A DNA stretch of 64,000 bases. It comes from Sphingomonas sp. CL5.1. GTDB lineage: Bacteria; Pseudomonadota; Alphaproteobacteria; Sphingomonadales; Sphingomonadaceae. The DNA lies in contig NZ_CP050137.1 of NCBI RefSeq assembly GCF_013344685.1, forward strand, positions 1,058,001 through 1,122,000, written 5' to 3'. Below, piece by piece: positions 53,626-62,965 of this stretch; position 1 is the first letter of the stretch; each line of letters opens with the position of its first letter. The translations under genes were made by a program, and so were the position numbers. The notes under the pieces are model-generated. The model made no database searches and was not told where the DNA came from. It was given only the letters and a program-made list of their open reading frames with translations.

Positions 53626-56385
53626 TCAATGCGCCGCTCCCCAGCTTTCGCCGACGCCGATCTCAACCGCCAGCGGCACGTCGAGCTTCACCACCGGCTC
53701 GGCGGCGCTGGCCATGACGCGCTCGATCACGGGGCGCGCGGCGTCCACTTCACTCGCCGGCAGCTCGAACACCAGTTCATCGTGCACCTGGAGCAGCATC
53801 CGCGTGGCGGTAAGCCCCGCCTCGGCCAGCGCCGGCTCCATCCGTGCCATCGCGCGCTTGATGATGTCGGCGGACGAACCCTGGATCGGGGCGTTGATCG
53901 CCGCGCGCTCCGCGCCCTGCCGCTCGTGCTGCACCTTGGATTTGATGCGCGGGAAGTGCGTCTTGCGACCGAACAGCGTCTCGGTGAAGCCGCGCTCGCG
54001 CACATGGGTCAGCGTTTCGGCGATATAGCGGTTGATGCCGGGGAAACGCTCGAAATAGCGGTCGATCATCGCCTGCGCCTCGTCCGACGACACGTCGAGC
54101 CGCCCGGCGAGGCCCCAGCGGCTGATGCCGTAGAGGATCGCGAAGTTGATCGTCTTGGCGCGCGCGCGGGTGTCGCGGCTCAGCTCGCCGAACAATTCGC
54201 GCGCGGTCATCGCGTGGATGTCGTCGCCGCGCGCGAACGCCTCCTTGAGCGCGGGCACGTCGGCCATGTGCGCGGCGAGCCGCAATTCGATCTGCGAATA
54301 ATCGGCGGCGAGGATGACATTGCCCGGCTCCGCCACGAAGGCGTCGCGGATCTGGCGGCCGGTCTCGGTGCGGATCGGGATGTTCTGGAGGTTCGGGTCG
54401 GTCGAGGAGAGTCGCCCGGTTTGCGCGCCGGTCAGGCTGTAGCTGGTGTGGACGCGGCCGGTCTCCGGGTGGATCTGCTCCTGCAAGGCATCGGTATAGG
54501 TGCTCTTGAGCTTGCTGAGCTGCCGCCAGTCGAGCACGCGCGCGGCGATCTCCGCGCCGGGCGAATCCTTGTCGGCGGCGATCCGCTCCAACTCGTTCAC
54601 GTCGGTCGAATAGACGCCGGACTTGCCCTTGCGTCCGCCCTTGATTCCCAGCCGCTCGAACAGCACGTCGCCCAGTTGCTTGGGGCTGCCGATCGTGAAG
54701 GGGCCGCCGGCGAGGCCGTGGATCGTCGTCTCCAGCGTGGCGATCCCGGCATCGAAGCCGCGGCTCAATTGCGCCAGCCGCTCGCGATCGACCTTGATGC
54801 CGTGGCGCTCCATCCGCGCGATCACCGGCACCAGCGGGCGATCGACCATCTGGTAGATGCGCGTCGCCCCCTCCGCCGGCAGCCGCGCGCGGAAGCGCCG
54901 CCACAGCCTGAGCGTCACGTCGGCGTCCTCGGCGGCGTAGCGCGTGGCGGCCTTGAGATCGACCTCGTGGAAGCCGAGCTGCTTCTTGCCGGTGCCGACC
55001 ACGTCCTTGTACGCGATGCAGCTATGCGACAGGTGCGTCGCGGCCAGTTCGTCCATGCCGTGCCCGTGCAGCCCCGCATCGAGATCGAAGCTCATCACGA
55101 TCGAATCGTCATAGGGCGCGACATCCACGCCGCACCGCGCCAGCACGATCAGGTCGTATTTCAGGTTATGCCCGATCTTGAGCACACCGGGGTCCTCGAG
55201 CAGCGGGCGCAGCTTCGCCAGCGCCACGTCGCGGCCGATCTGCACCGGCTTCTCGGCGAACATGTCCGTTCCGCCGTGCGCGAGCGGGATGTAGCAGGCG
55301 CGATTGGGGGCGAGCGCCATGCTGACGCCGACCAGCTCGGCCAGCATCGGGTCTTTCGCTGTCGTCTCGGTGTCGATCGCGACATGGCCCTGATGCCGCG
55401 CCGCCGCGATCCAGCGGTCCAGCGCCGCCTCGTCCGACACCGTCTCATAGGTGTCATGGTCGCACGGCGGGTCTTCCTCCAGCACCACGGCGGGGGAGGG
55501 CGCGGGCTGCGGCGCGTCGGCCACCTGCCCCAGCTTGGCGAGCAGCGACTTGAAGCCGTGATGCTCCAGGAAGGCGTGCAGCGGCGCCTCCGGGATGCCG
55601 TTCAGCTCCATCTCCTCCAGCGGGTGCGGCAGCGGCACGTCGCTCGCCAGCTCGACCAGCCGGCGGCTTAGCCGAGCCATCTCGGCGTGCGCGATGAGAT
55701 TCTCGCGCAGCTTGCCCGGCTTCATCCCCGGCGCGGCGGCCAACACGGCCTCCACGTCGCCATATTCGGTGATGAGCTTCGCAGCGGTCTTGGGGCCGAC
55801 GCCGGGGACGCCGGGGACATTGTCGACGCTGTCGCCCATCAGCGCCAGCACCTCGCCCAATTTGTCCGGCCCGACGCCGAACTTCTCGACCACCGCTTCC
55901 GGCCCCATCCGCCGGTCGCGCATCGTGTCGAGCATGTCGATGCCCGGCTCGGTAAGGAGCTGCATCAGGTCTTTGTCCGAGCTGATGATCGTCACCTGCC
56001 AGCCCTGCGCCAGCGCCGCCTTGGCATAAGAGGCGATCAGGTCGTCCGCCTCCCACCCGCGCTCCTCGATGCAGGGCAGCGAGAAGGCGCGCGTCGCGTC
56101 GCGGATCATCGGGAACTGGGGGACGAGGTCTTCCGGCGCGGGCGGGCGCTGCGCCTTGTACTTGTCGTACATCTCGTTGCGGAAGGTATGTTCCGATGCG
56201 TCGAGGATCACCGCGAGGTGCGTCGGCCCGTCCGCCTCGTGCAGCTCCTTGGCGAGCTTCCACAGCATCGTCGTATAGCCATAGACCGCGCCAGCCGGCT
56301 CGCCGTGCTGGTTGGTGAGCTTGGGCAGGACGTGATAGGCGCGAAAGATATAGCCCGAGCCATCGACGAGATAGAGATGCGGCAT
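53626..56385 (-). CDS. polA: DNA polymerase I
   Basis: PolA fills gaps and processes Okazaki fragments. The 919-residue product has all three domains: the 5'-3' exonuclease (about 1-290: MPHLYLVDGSGYIFRAYHV, GWEADDLIASYAKAAL, VPGVPGVGPKTA), the 3'-5' proofreading exonuclease (about 330-510), and the polymerase (about 530-919). Proofreading residues are kept: DTET at about 338-341, NLKYD, and YAAEDADVT. Polymerase motifs are DYSQIELRLAAH (A), RARAKTINFAILYGISRWGLA (B) and LLQVHDELVFE (C). The first ATG, 56385, is used. The flippase starts 25 bases after it. Confidence 0.98.
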   Translation of the reverse strand: MPHLYLVDGSGYIFRAYHVLPKLTNQHGEPAGAVYGYTTMLWKLAKELHEADGPTHLAVILDASEHTFRNEMYDKYKAQRPPAPEDLVPQFPMIRDATRAFSLPCIEERGWEADDLIASYAKAALAQGWQVTIISSDKDLMQLLTEPGIDMLDTMRDRRMGPEAVVEKFGVGPDKLGEVLALMGDSVDNVPGVPGVGPKTAAKLITEYGDVEAVLAAAPGMKPGKLRENLIAHAEMARLSRRLVELASDVPLPHPLEEMELNGIPEAPLHAFLEHHGFKSLLAKLGQVADAPQPAPSPAVVLEEDPPCDHDTYETVSDEAALDRWIAAARHQGHVAIDTETTAKDPMLAELVGVSMALAPNRACYIPLAHGGTDMFAEKPVQIGRDVALAKLRPLLEDPGVLKIGHNLKYDLIVLARCGVDVAPYDDSIVMSFDLDAGLHGHGMDELAATHLSHSCIAYKDVVGTGKKQLGFHEVDLKAATRYAAEDADVTLRLWRRFRARLPAEGATRIYQMVDRPLVPVIARMERHGIKVDRERLAQLSRGFDAGIATLETTIHGLAGGPFTIGSPKQLGDVLFERLGIKGGRKGKSGVYSTDVNELERIAADKDSPGAEIAARVLDWRQLSKLKSTYTDALQEQIHPETGRVHTSYSLTGAQTGRLSSTDPNLQNIPIRTETGRQIRDAFVAEPGNVILAADYSQIELRLAAHMADVPALKEAFARGDDIHAMTARELFGELSRDTRARAKTINFAILYGISRWGLAGRLDVSSDEAQAMIDRYFERFPGINRYIAETLTHVRERGFTETLFGRKTHFPRIKSKVQHERQGAERAAINAPIQGSSADIIKRAMARMEPALAEAGLTATRMLLQVHDELVFELPASEVDAARPVIERVMASAAEPVVKLDVPLAVEIGVGESWGAAH

Positions 56386-56470
56386 GGCGGCGGGATAGCC
56401 CGGATCGTGCGCGGGACCAATCCCGCTTGTGGCTTGTTTGGGAATGTCTCGCGCGAGGGGCCGGCGCAAA

Positions 56471-56487
56471 ATGCGATTCTATCGCAT
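56471..56487. promoter_or_regulatory. Perfect 7-3-7 palindrome in the bla-like/polA gap
   Basis: ATGCGAT (56471-56477), TCT, ATCGCAT (56481-56487) is a perfect palindrome 16 bases after the stop of the beta-lactamase-like gene and 85 bases before the polA start. It may be an operator or a processing hairpin. The stem is too short and AT-rich for a clear terminator. No known consensus was recognised. Confidence 0.4.
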
Positions 56488-56503
56488 CATGGCGGGCATC
56501 GCA

Positions 56504-57649
56504 TCAGCTTCCCGGCGCGTCGTCCTCGGTCGAGGCGAGCGCGCGCGGGTCGGCGCGATGGCCGGTCAGCGCGCTGGCGGCGGCCTGGATCAGCAATTGC
56601 CGGTCGCGCATCGGGCGCATCGTGTCGCCGATCATCACCGCGATGGCATAGCGCCGCCCGTCGGGCGCGGTGAGCAGGCCGACGTCGTTGAAGCCGGCGT
56701 TGCGGCGGCCCAGCTCCTGCCCGGTGCCGGTCTTGTGCTCCAGCGACCAGCCCGGCGGCAGCGCCGCCTTCAGCCGCGCGCGCCCGGTGACGGTGGACCC
56801 CATCGTGGTGAGCAGGAAGCGCGTCGAGGTTTCCGACAGCAGTTCGCCGCGCGCCAGCCGCGCCAGCGCGTCGGCGATGGCGAGCGGTGCGGCGCCGTCG
56901 GGCGGATCGGCGATATAGGCTTCGAGCGCCGCCGCGCGCACCTCCGGCGAGAGGCGCGAGCGGGCGATCTCGAAGCCGTTGCCGAGCGAATAGCTCTGCT
57001 GCCACGTCAGCCCCGCCGTGCGTGCCTGGAGCAGCCGCTCGCCGGGGCCGAAGCGGATGTCGCCGAGCTGCTTGCGCTCGATGAACGAGCGCACCGCGGC
57101 GGGGCCGCCGACCAGCGTGAGCAGGCGGTCGTTGGCGGTATTGTCGCTATGCGTCAGCGCGCGGGTGAGGAGCGCGCCCACCGTCGTGTGATAGCCCGAG
57201 GGCTTGACCAGCGCGGCGATCGGCTGGTGGAACAGGGTGAGGTCGGCGGGATAGAGCGTCACCGGATCGTCGAGCCTGATCCGGCCGGCATCGCGCTGGT
57301 CCAGCACGGTCATCGCGACCCACAATTTGCTCACGCTCTGCTGCGGCATCCGGCGGCGGCCGCCGCTCTCCACCGTCCAGCCCTCGTCGACCGCGCGGAT
57401 CGCGATGCCGGCAATGCCGGGGAAGTCGCGCACCAGCGCGTCGACCTGCTCGACCAAAGCGCGCGGCGCCTCGATACGGGGTCGCCGCATCACCTTGGGC
57501 ACCGGCAGCGAGACGACATAGGCGGGCGCGCCGACATAGGTGGCGGCCGGCGCGGCGCTGGAGGTGCCCGGCCGCGATCCGGAGCCGCAGGCGGCCAGCG
57601 CCAGCGTTCCGAAACCCGCCATCAACCACGCGATACGCGAACCCGTCAT
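56504..57649 (-). CDS. Class A beta-lactamase-like serine hydrolase lipoprotein
   Basis: The 381-residue product has a lipoprotein signal (MTGSRIAWLMAGFGTLALAAC, lipid Cys21), a linker, and a class A beta-lactamase-like domain (about 65-380). The active-site motifs are all present: SVSK (Ser105, Lys108), SDN (about 168-170) and KTG (about 306-308). A candidate for the omega-loop Glu166/Asn170 pair is ERLLQ at about 204-208, with Gln in place of Asn. A long helical insert separates the omega region from KTG. Hydrolysis of beta-lactams is therefore plausible but unproven; it could be a DD-peptidase relative. It lies upstream of polA on the same strand. Confidence 0.85.
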   Translation of the reverse strand: MTGSRIAWLMAGFGTLALAACGSGSRPGTSSAAPAATYVGAPAYVVSLPVPKVMRRPRIEAPRALVEQVDALVRDFPGIAGIAIRAVDEGWTVESGGRRRMPQQSVSKLWVAMTVLDQRDAGRIRLDDPVTLYPADLTLFHQPIAALVKPSGYHTTVGALLTRALTHSDNTANDRLLTLVGGPAAVRSFIERKQLGDIRFGPGERLLQARTAGLTWQQSYSLGNGFEIARSRLSPEVRAAALEAYIADPPDGAAPLAIADALARLARGELLSETSTRFLLTTMGSTVTGRARLKAALPPGWSLEHKTGTGQELGRRNAGFNDVGLLTAPDGRRYAIAVMIGDTMRPMRDRQLLIQAAASALTGHRADPRALASTEDDAPGS

Positions 57650-57739
57650 GCCTCGATCTTGCCCACCCGACCCGAGGATCAGGTTAAACCCGATCCCGAC
57701 GCCGAAAGAAAACAGCGGCTTGGCACAATCGCGATGAAC

Positions 57740-57754
57740 CGCGCCTGAGGCGCG
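57740..57754 (-). terminator. Weak hairpin downstream of nadB
   Basis: CGCGCC and GGCGCG pair around TGA, six bases after the nadB stop. Only 6 bp and no T tract, so it may be a weak terminator or a chance GC palindrome. Confidence 0.3.
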
Positions 57755-57760
57755 ACAGAT

Positions 57761-59341
57761 TCACGGAACGAGAATCGTGTCGACCGCCCGGGGCAGGGTT
57801 TCGGGCCAGTCGAGCGTGTAATGCAGCCCCCGGCTCTCGTGCCGCTGGAGCGCGGAGCGCACGATCAGATCGGCGGTCTGGAGCAGGTTGCGCAGCTCGA
57901 TCAGGTCCGGCGTGACGCGGAAATGGCCGTAATAGTCGCCCACCTCGTCGGTCAGCAGCTTGATGCGGTGCGCGGCGCGCTCCAGCCGCTTGGTGGTGCG
58001 CACGATGCCGACGTAATTCCACATGAAACGGCGGATTTCCGTCCAGTTCTGCTTGATGACCACTTCCTCGTCGGAATCGGTGACGCGGCTCTCGTCCCAG
58101 GCGCGGATTTCCGGCACCGGCCCGAACGCGTCCCAATTGGCGGCGATATGCTTCGCCGCCGCCTCGCCGAACACGAAACATTCGAGCAGCGAGTTCGACG
58201 CCAGCCGGTTCGCGCCGTGCAGGCCGGACTGGGTGCATTCGCCCGCCGCATAAAGGTTCGGCAGGTCGGTGCGCCCGTCGCGGTCGATGACGATCCCGCC
58301 GCAGGTGTAATGCTGCGCCGGCACGACGGGGATCGGCTGTTTCGTCATGTCGATGCCGAGGCCGATCAGCTTCTCGTAGATGTTCGGGAAATGCCCGCGC
58401 ACGAAATCGGCCGGCATGTGGCTGATGTCGAGATGGACGTAATCCAGGCCGAGCCGCTTGATCTCATGGTCGATCGCGCGCGCCACGATATCGCGCGGGG
58501 CAAGCTCCGCGCGCGGATCGAAATCGGGCATGAAGCGGTGGCCGGACTCGGGGATTTTGAGCTGCCCGCCCTCGCCGCGCACCGCCTCCGTGATGAGGAA
58601 GTTCTTGACCTCCAGATTGTAGAGGCAGGTCGGGTGGAACTGCATGAACTCCATGTTCGAGATGCGGCATCCCGCGCGCCACGCCATCGCGATCCCGTCC
58701 CCCGTCGCGCCGCGCGGCGCGGTGGAGAAGAGATAGGTGCGCCCCGCCCCGCCGGTCGCGAGGATCGTCGCGCGCGCGGTGAACAGGTTCACGCCGCCCG
58801 TGCGCCGGTCGACCGCATAGACGCCCCACACGTCGCCCGCGCCGGAATAGCGCTCCTCGTGCCGGCTGGTGGCGAGATCGATCGCCACCTGATCGGGGAC
58901 GAGCGTGATGTTGGGATGCTTCTCGGCGGCGCGTTGCAGCGCCTCCTGCACCGCCCAGCCGGTCGCGTCGGCGACATGGACGATGCGGCGATGCGAATGG
59001 CCGCCTTCGCGGGTGAGGTGCAGTGCATCGCCTTCGGTGGCGAACGGCACGCCCAGCGCCTGTAGCCGGTGGATCGCGGCGGGGGCGTTCTCGACCACGA
59101 ACTCCACGGTGGCGCGGTCATTGAGGCCCGCGCCCGCGATCATCGTGTCCTCGATATGGCTCTCGAAGGTGTCGCCCGGCTCCAGCACGGCGGCGATGCC
59201 GCCCTGCGCCCAGGCGGTCGAGCCTTCGTTGAGCGCGCCCTTCGCCAGCACCGTCACCCTGAAGCGGTCGGCGAGGTTGAGCGCGGCGGTCAGCCCGGCG
59301 GCGCCGGAACCGACGATGAGGACGTCGCTGGTGTTCGTCAT
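57761..59341 (-). CDS. nadB: L-aspartate oxidase
   Basis: NadB oxidises L-aspartate to iminoaspartate, the first step of de novo NAD synthesis, with FAD. The 526-residue product has the FAD-binding DVLIVGSGAAGLTAALNLAD, STAWAQGGIAAVLEPGDTFESHIEDT, HLTREGGHSHRRIVHVADATG, and ATILATGGAGRTYLFST. EFMQFHPTCLYN and PAQHYTCGGIVIDRDGRTDLPNLYAAGECTQSGLHGANRLASNSLLECFVFG complete the flavoprotein domain, and a C-terminal helical domain follows. nadA and nadC are not adjacent. The ATG at 59341 (MTNTSDVLIVG) fits homologues; the extension to 59428 overlaps thiL's divergent start and is rejected. Confidence 0.97.
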   Translation of the reverse strand: MTNTSDVLIVGSGAAGLTAALNLADRFRVTVLAKGALNEGSTAWAQGGIAAVLEPGDTFESHIEDTMIAGAGLNDRATVEFVVENAPAAIHRLQALGVPFATEGDALHLTREGGHSHRRIVHVADATGWAVQEALQRAAEKHPNITLVPDQVAIDLATSRHEERYSGAGDVWGVYAVDRRTGGVNLFTARATILATGGAGRTYLFSTAPRGATGDGIAMAWRAGCRISNMEFMQFHPTCLYNLEVKNFLITEAVRGEGGQLKIPESGHRFMPDFDPRAELAPRDIVARAIDHEIKRLGLDYVHLDISHMPADFVRGHFPNIYEKLIGLGIDMTKQPIPVVPAQHYTCGGIVIDRDGRTDLPNLYAAGECTQSGLHGANRLASNSLLECFVFGEAAAKHIAANWDAFGPVPEIRAWDESRVTDSDEEVVIKQNWTEIRRFMWNYVGIVRTTKRLERAAHRIKLLTDEVGDYYGHFRVTPDLIELRNLLQTADLIVRSALQRHESRGLHYTLDWPETLPRAVDTILVP

Positions 59342-59408
59342 GGCGCGCCTTGTTGCACGAAAGTCGCGGCGGGGGACAATGGTTAAGTATCGCGCTAGAC
59401 AGCGGCCC

Positions 59409-60296
59409 ATGATCGAAGCCGAGTTCATCGCCGCGCTGCGCCGCCTGCCGCTTCATCCCGGCGCGCTCGGGCTGGCCGACGACGCCGCGCGGCTCGGCGA
59501 TTACGTCCTCACCACCGATACCCTGGTCGAGGGCGTGCATTTCCTCGCCACCGATCCGCCCGAGGACGTCGCGTGGAAGCTCGTCGCGACCAACCTCTCC
59601 GATCTCGCCGCCAAGGGCGCGCGGCCGGAGGGCGTGCTGCTCAACTATCCGCTGGGCGAGAACAAGTGGGACCGCGCCTTCCTCGCCGGGCTGGCGACCG
59701 CGCTGGCGGCGCTCGATTGCCCGCTGATCGGCGGGGATACGGTATCGCTGCCCGAGGGCGCGGCGCGCGTGCTCACGCTCACCGCGATCGGGGCGGACGC
59801 GGCCGCCCCGACGCGCGGCGGCGCGTTGCCGGGGGACCGGTTGTGGGTGACCGGGACGATCGGCGATGCGGGCGCGGGCCTTGCCATCGCGCGTGGAGCG
59901 GACGGGCCGGTCGCGTTGCTCGCCGCCTATCGCCGCCCGCGCCCGCGCGTCGCGGAGGGGCGGCTGCTCGCGGCGCACGTCCATGCGATGATGGACGTGT
60001 CGGACGGCCTGCTGATCGACGCGTGGCGGATGGCGGCGGCGAGCGGCTGCGCGGTGACGATCGACCTCGCCCGCGTGCCGCTCTCCGCCGAGTATCGTGC
60101 GACCGGCGGCGACGCGCTTGCCGCCGCGACCGCCGGCGACGACTATCAGCTCCTGTTCGCCGCCGCGCCGGACTCCCCGCCCCCCGTGCCGGCGACATGC
60201 GTCGGGGCGTTCGCGGAGGGCAGCGGCCTGTCGCTGACGGAGGGCGATCGCGCCGTGCCGCTGCCGCCCCGGCTAGGCTTCGAGCATCGCGCCTGA
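59409..60296 (+). CDS. thiL: Thiamine-monophosphate kinase
   Basis: ThiL phosphorylates thiamine monophosphate to the active diphosphate. The 295-residue product has MIEAEFIAALRRL, DDAARLGDYVLTTDTLVEGVHFL (metal-binding DD and TDTL), KLVATNLSDLAAKGARPEGVLL, LIGGDTV, DRLWVTGTIGDAGAGLAI, VHAMMDVSDGLLIDAWRMAAASG and AGDDYQLLFAA. It is divergent from nadB with 67 bases between, and hppA follows after 111 bases. The longer frame from 58905 is shadow sequence over nadB. Confidence 0.96.
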   Translation: MIEAEFIAALRRLPLHPGALGLADDAARLGDYVLTTDTLVEGVHFLATDPPEDVAWKLVATNLSDLAAKGARPEGVLLNYPLGENKWDRAFLAGLATALAALDCPLIGGDTVSLPEGAARVLTLTAIGADAAAPTRGGALPGDRLWVTGTIGDAGAGLAIARGADGPVALLAAYRRPRPRVAEGRLLAAHVHAMMDVSDGLLIDAWRMAAASGCAVTIDLARVPLSAEYRATGGDALAAATAGDDYQLLFAAAPDSPPPVPATCVGAFAEGSGLSLTEGDRAVPLPPRLGFEHRA

Positions 60297-60407
60297 CGCG
60301 GCGCGGCTTGCGCACAGCGCGGGCGCCCTATACGCCTTCACCCGATCCGTGTTCGTTCGGGGGCAAAAGCCTTGGGCGCGGAACGAGAAAATAGGGGAAG
60401 GAATGCG

Positions 60408-62579
60408 ATGACGACAGTCCAAATCGCCATCCTCTGCGGCCTGCTGGCCGTGGTCTATGGCTTCGTGACCAGCCGGCAGGTGCTCCGCGCCTCGCCCGGC
60501 AACGAACGCATGCAGGATATCGCCGCCGCCATCCAGGAAGGCGCGAAAGCCTATCTGGCGCGGCAATACACCACCATCGCCATCGTCGGCGTGATCGTCG
60601 CCGTCATCATCGCCGTCACGCTCGGCCTCACCTCCACGATCGGCTTCATCATCGGCGCGATCCTGTCGGGTGTCGCCGGCTTCGTCGGCATGAACATCTC
60701 GGTGCGCGCCAACGTGCGCACCGCGGAAGCGGCACGCGGCTCGCTGCAGGGCGGCCTGACGCTGGCGTTCCGCTCCGGCGCGGTGACGGGCATGCTGGTC
60801 GCGGGGCTTGGGCTGCTCGCGATCGCTTCCTTCTTCTGGTACCTCACCGGGCCGGGCGGCCATGCGCCGAACGACCGGGTGATCGTCGAATCGCTGACGG
60901 CGCTGGCCTTCGGCGCGTCGCTGATCTCGATCTTCGCGCGTCTCGGCGGCGGCATCTTCACCAAGGCGGCTGACGTCGGCGCGGACCTCGTCGGCAAGGT
61001 CGAGGCCGGCATCCCCGAGGACGACCCCCGCAACCCGGCGGTGATCGCGGATAACGTCGGCGACAATGTCGGCGACTGCGCCGGCATGGCGGCCGATCTG
61101 TTCGAAACCTATGTCGTGACGCTTGGCGTGACGATGGTGTCGATCGCCTTGCTCGTGCAGGCGGACGCGGCCGAATTGATGAAGCTGATGTCGCTGCCGC
61201 TGATCGTCGGCGGCGTGTGCATCGTCACCTCGATCATCGGCACCTATATGGTGCGGCTCAGCGGCGGCTCGATCATGGGCGCGCTCTACAAGGGCTTCGG
61301 CACCGCCGCCGTGCTCTCGATCCCGGCGATCTATCTCGTCACGAGATATACGCTGGGCGATCTCAACGCCGTGATCGGCGCGCCCGGCTTCCTCGATCAG
61401 TCCGGCGACGCGCTGGGCGGCGATCTCGCCACCAATGCCGCGCCGGTGGTCGCCGGCGGGGGATTCACCGGCATGGACCTGTTCTGGTGCATGCTGATCG
61501 GCCTCGCGGTGACGGCGCTGATCGTGTGGATCACCGAATATTACACCGGCACCAACTATCGCCCGGTGAAGTCGATCGCGCGCGCCTCCGAAACGGGGCA
61601 CGGCACCAACGTCATCCAGGGCCTCGCCGTCAGCCTGGAGGCGACCGCGCTGCCGACGCTGGTGATCGTCGTCGCGGTGATCGCGGCATACAAGCTCGCC
61701 GGCGTGATCGGCATCGCCTTCGCCGCGACCTCGATGCTGGCGCTGGCCGGCATGGTGGTGGCGCTCGACGCCTACGGCCCGGTCACCGACAATGCCGGCG
61801 GCATCGCGGAGATGGCCGGCCTGCCCGACGACGTGCGCCACAAGACCGACGCGCTCGACGCGGTGGGCAACACCACCAAGGCCGTCACCAAGGGCTATGC
61901 GATCGGCTCCGCCGGCCTCGCCGCGCTGGTGCTGTTCGGCGCCTATACCACTGATCTGCAGACCTATTTCCCCAACATTCAGGTCGATTTCAGCCTGTCC
62001 AACCCCTATGTCATCGTCGGGCTGCTGCTGGGGGCGCTGCTCCCCTATCTGTTCGGCGCGTTCGGCATGACGGCGGTGGGCCGCGCGGCCGGCGCGGTCG
62101 TCGAGGAGGTGCGCGGCCAGTTCCGCGACAATCCCGGTATCATGGAAGGCACCAGCCGCCCGAACTACGGCCGCACCGTCGATCTCGTCACCCGCGCCGC
62201 GATCCGCGAGATGATCGTGCCCTCGCTGCTGCCGGTGCTGTCGCCGATCGTGCTCTATTTCGTCGTCAGCGGCGTGGAGGATCAGGCGGCCGGCTTCGCG
62301 GCGCTGGGCGCGATGCTGCTCGGTGTGATCGTCTCCGGCCTGTTCGTCGCGCTGTCGATGACCAGCGGCGGCGGCGCGTGGGACAATGCCAAGAAATATA
62401 TCGAGGACGGCCATTACGGCGGCAAGGGATCGGAAGCGCACAAGGCCGCCGTCACCGGCGACACGGTGGGCGATCCCTATAAGGACACCGCCGGCCCGGC
62501 GGTGAACCCGATGATCAAGATCACCAACATCGTGGCGCTGCTACTGCTCGCCGCGCTGGCCGGGCACGTCGCGGGCTGA
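60408..62579 (+). CDS. hppA: Membrane-bound proton-translocating pyrophosphatase, K+-independent type
   Basis: HppA couples pyrophosphate hydrolysis to proton export. The 723-residue product has about 16 membrane helices and the pyrophosphate-binding motifs [49 protein letters not shown] and [29 protein letters not shown] has Lys at about 491; Lys at this position marks the K+-independent proton-pumping class, whereas Ala is in K+-dependent members. [47 protein letters not shown] follows near the C-terminus. GGGGAAGGAA precedes the ATG. A clear terminator follows. Confidence 0.97.
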   Translation: MTTVQIAILCGLLAVVYGFVTSRQVLRASPGNERMQDIAAAIQEGAKAYLARQYTTIAIVGVIVAVIIAVTLGLTSTIGFIIGAILSGVAGFVGMNISVRANVRTAEAARGSLQGGLTLAFRSGAVTGMLVAGLGLLAIASFFWYLTGPGGHAPNDRVIVESLTALAFGASLISIFARLGGGIFTKAADVGADLVGKVEAGIPEDDPRNPAVIADNVGDNVGDCAGMAADLFETYVVTLGVTMVSIALLVQADAAELMKLMSLPLIVGGVCIVTSIIGTYMVRLSGGSIMGALYKGFGTAAVLSIPAIYLVTRYTLGDLNAVIGAPGFLDQSGDALGGDLATNAAPVVAGGGFTGMDLFWCMLIGLAVTALIVWITEYYTGTNYRPVKSIARASETGHGTNVIQGLAVSLEATALPTLVIVVAVIAAYKLAGVIGIAFAATSMLALAGMVVALDAYGPVTDNAGGIAEMAGLPDDVRHKTDALDAVGNTTKAVTKGYAIGSAGLAALVLFGAYTTDLQTYFPNIQVDFSLSNPYVIVGLLLGALLPYLFGAFGMTAVGRAAGAVVEEVRGQFRDNPGIMEGTSRPNYGRTVDLVTRAAIREMIVPSLLPVLSPIVLYFVVSGVEDQAAGFAALGAMLLGVIVSGLFVALSMTSGGGAWDNAKKYIEDGHYGGKGSEAHKAAVTGDTVGDPYKDTAGPAVNPMIKITNIVALLLLAALAGHVAG

Positions 62580-62601
62580 CACGCCGCGTCGATTATACTA
62601 T

Positions 62602-62632
62602 CCCGCCCGGATCGGTTCCGGGCGGGCTTTTC
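62602..62632 (+). terminator. Rho-independent terminator of hppA
   Basis: CCCGCCCGGA (62602-62611) pairs with TCCGGGCGGG (62617-62626) around a 5-base loop, then CTTTTCT. The 10-bp GC stem and U run begin 23 bases after the hppA stop. Confidence 0.9.
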
Positions 62633-62704
62633 TGTCCAATGCTTCCCAAGGCAGCCGCTTTCCGCTAAGGGCGCGCGCGCCCTCCAATCCCGAAAGACAG
62701 TTGT

Positions 62705-62950
62705 TTGGCGAAAGAAGAACTCCTCGAAATGCGCGGCCAGGTGGTCGAGCTGCTGCCCAATGCGATGTTCCGTGTCCGTCTTGAGAACGACCACGAGATC
62801 CTCGGCCATACCGCCGGCAAGATGCGCAAGAACCGCATCCGCGTGCTGGTCGGGGACGAGGTGCTGGTCGAGCTGACCCCCTATGACCTGACCAAGGGGC
62901 GGATCACCTACCGCTTCATGCCCGGCCGCGGCGGCCCCGGCCCGCAATAA
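62705..62950 (+). CDS. infA: Translation initiation factor IF-1
   Basis: IF-1 binds the ribosomal A site and stimulates initiation. The 81-residue OB-fold protein has the conserved [71 protein letters not shown], then a short [10 protein letters not shown] tail. The conserved N-terminus MAKEE forces a TTG start at 62705; no upstream ATG is in frame, and the first internal ATG (residue 9) would cut the conserved start. The ribosome site is weak (AAAGA). maf follows after 15 bases. Confidence 0.97.
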   Translation: MAKEELLEMRGQVVELLPNAMFRVRLENDHEILGHTAGKMRKNRIRVLVGDEVLVELTPYDLTKGRITYRFMPGRGGPGPQ

Positions 62951-62965
62951 CGCGCGGACGGGCCT

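Noticed and set aside
60273..62441. Minus-strand frame of 722 residues opposite hppA
   Set aside because: His/Asp/Arg-rich shadow of a well-supported pump gene, with no recognisable domain.
62668..62683. Perfect 16-base palindrome AGGGCGCGCGCGCCCT before infA
   Set aside because: It is an alternating GC run that arises easily at this base composition. It is placed between the hppA terminator and infA but has no further support as an operator.
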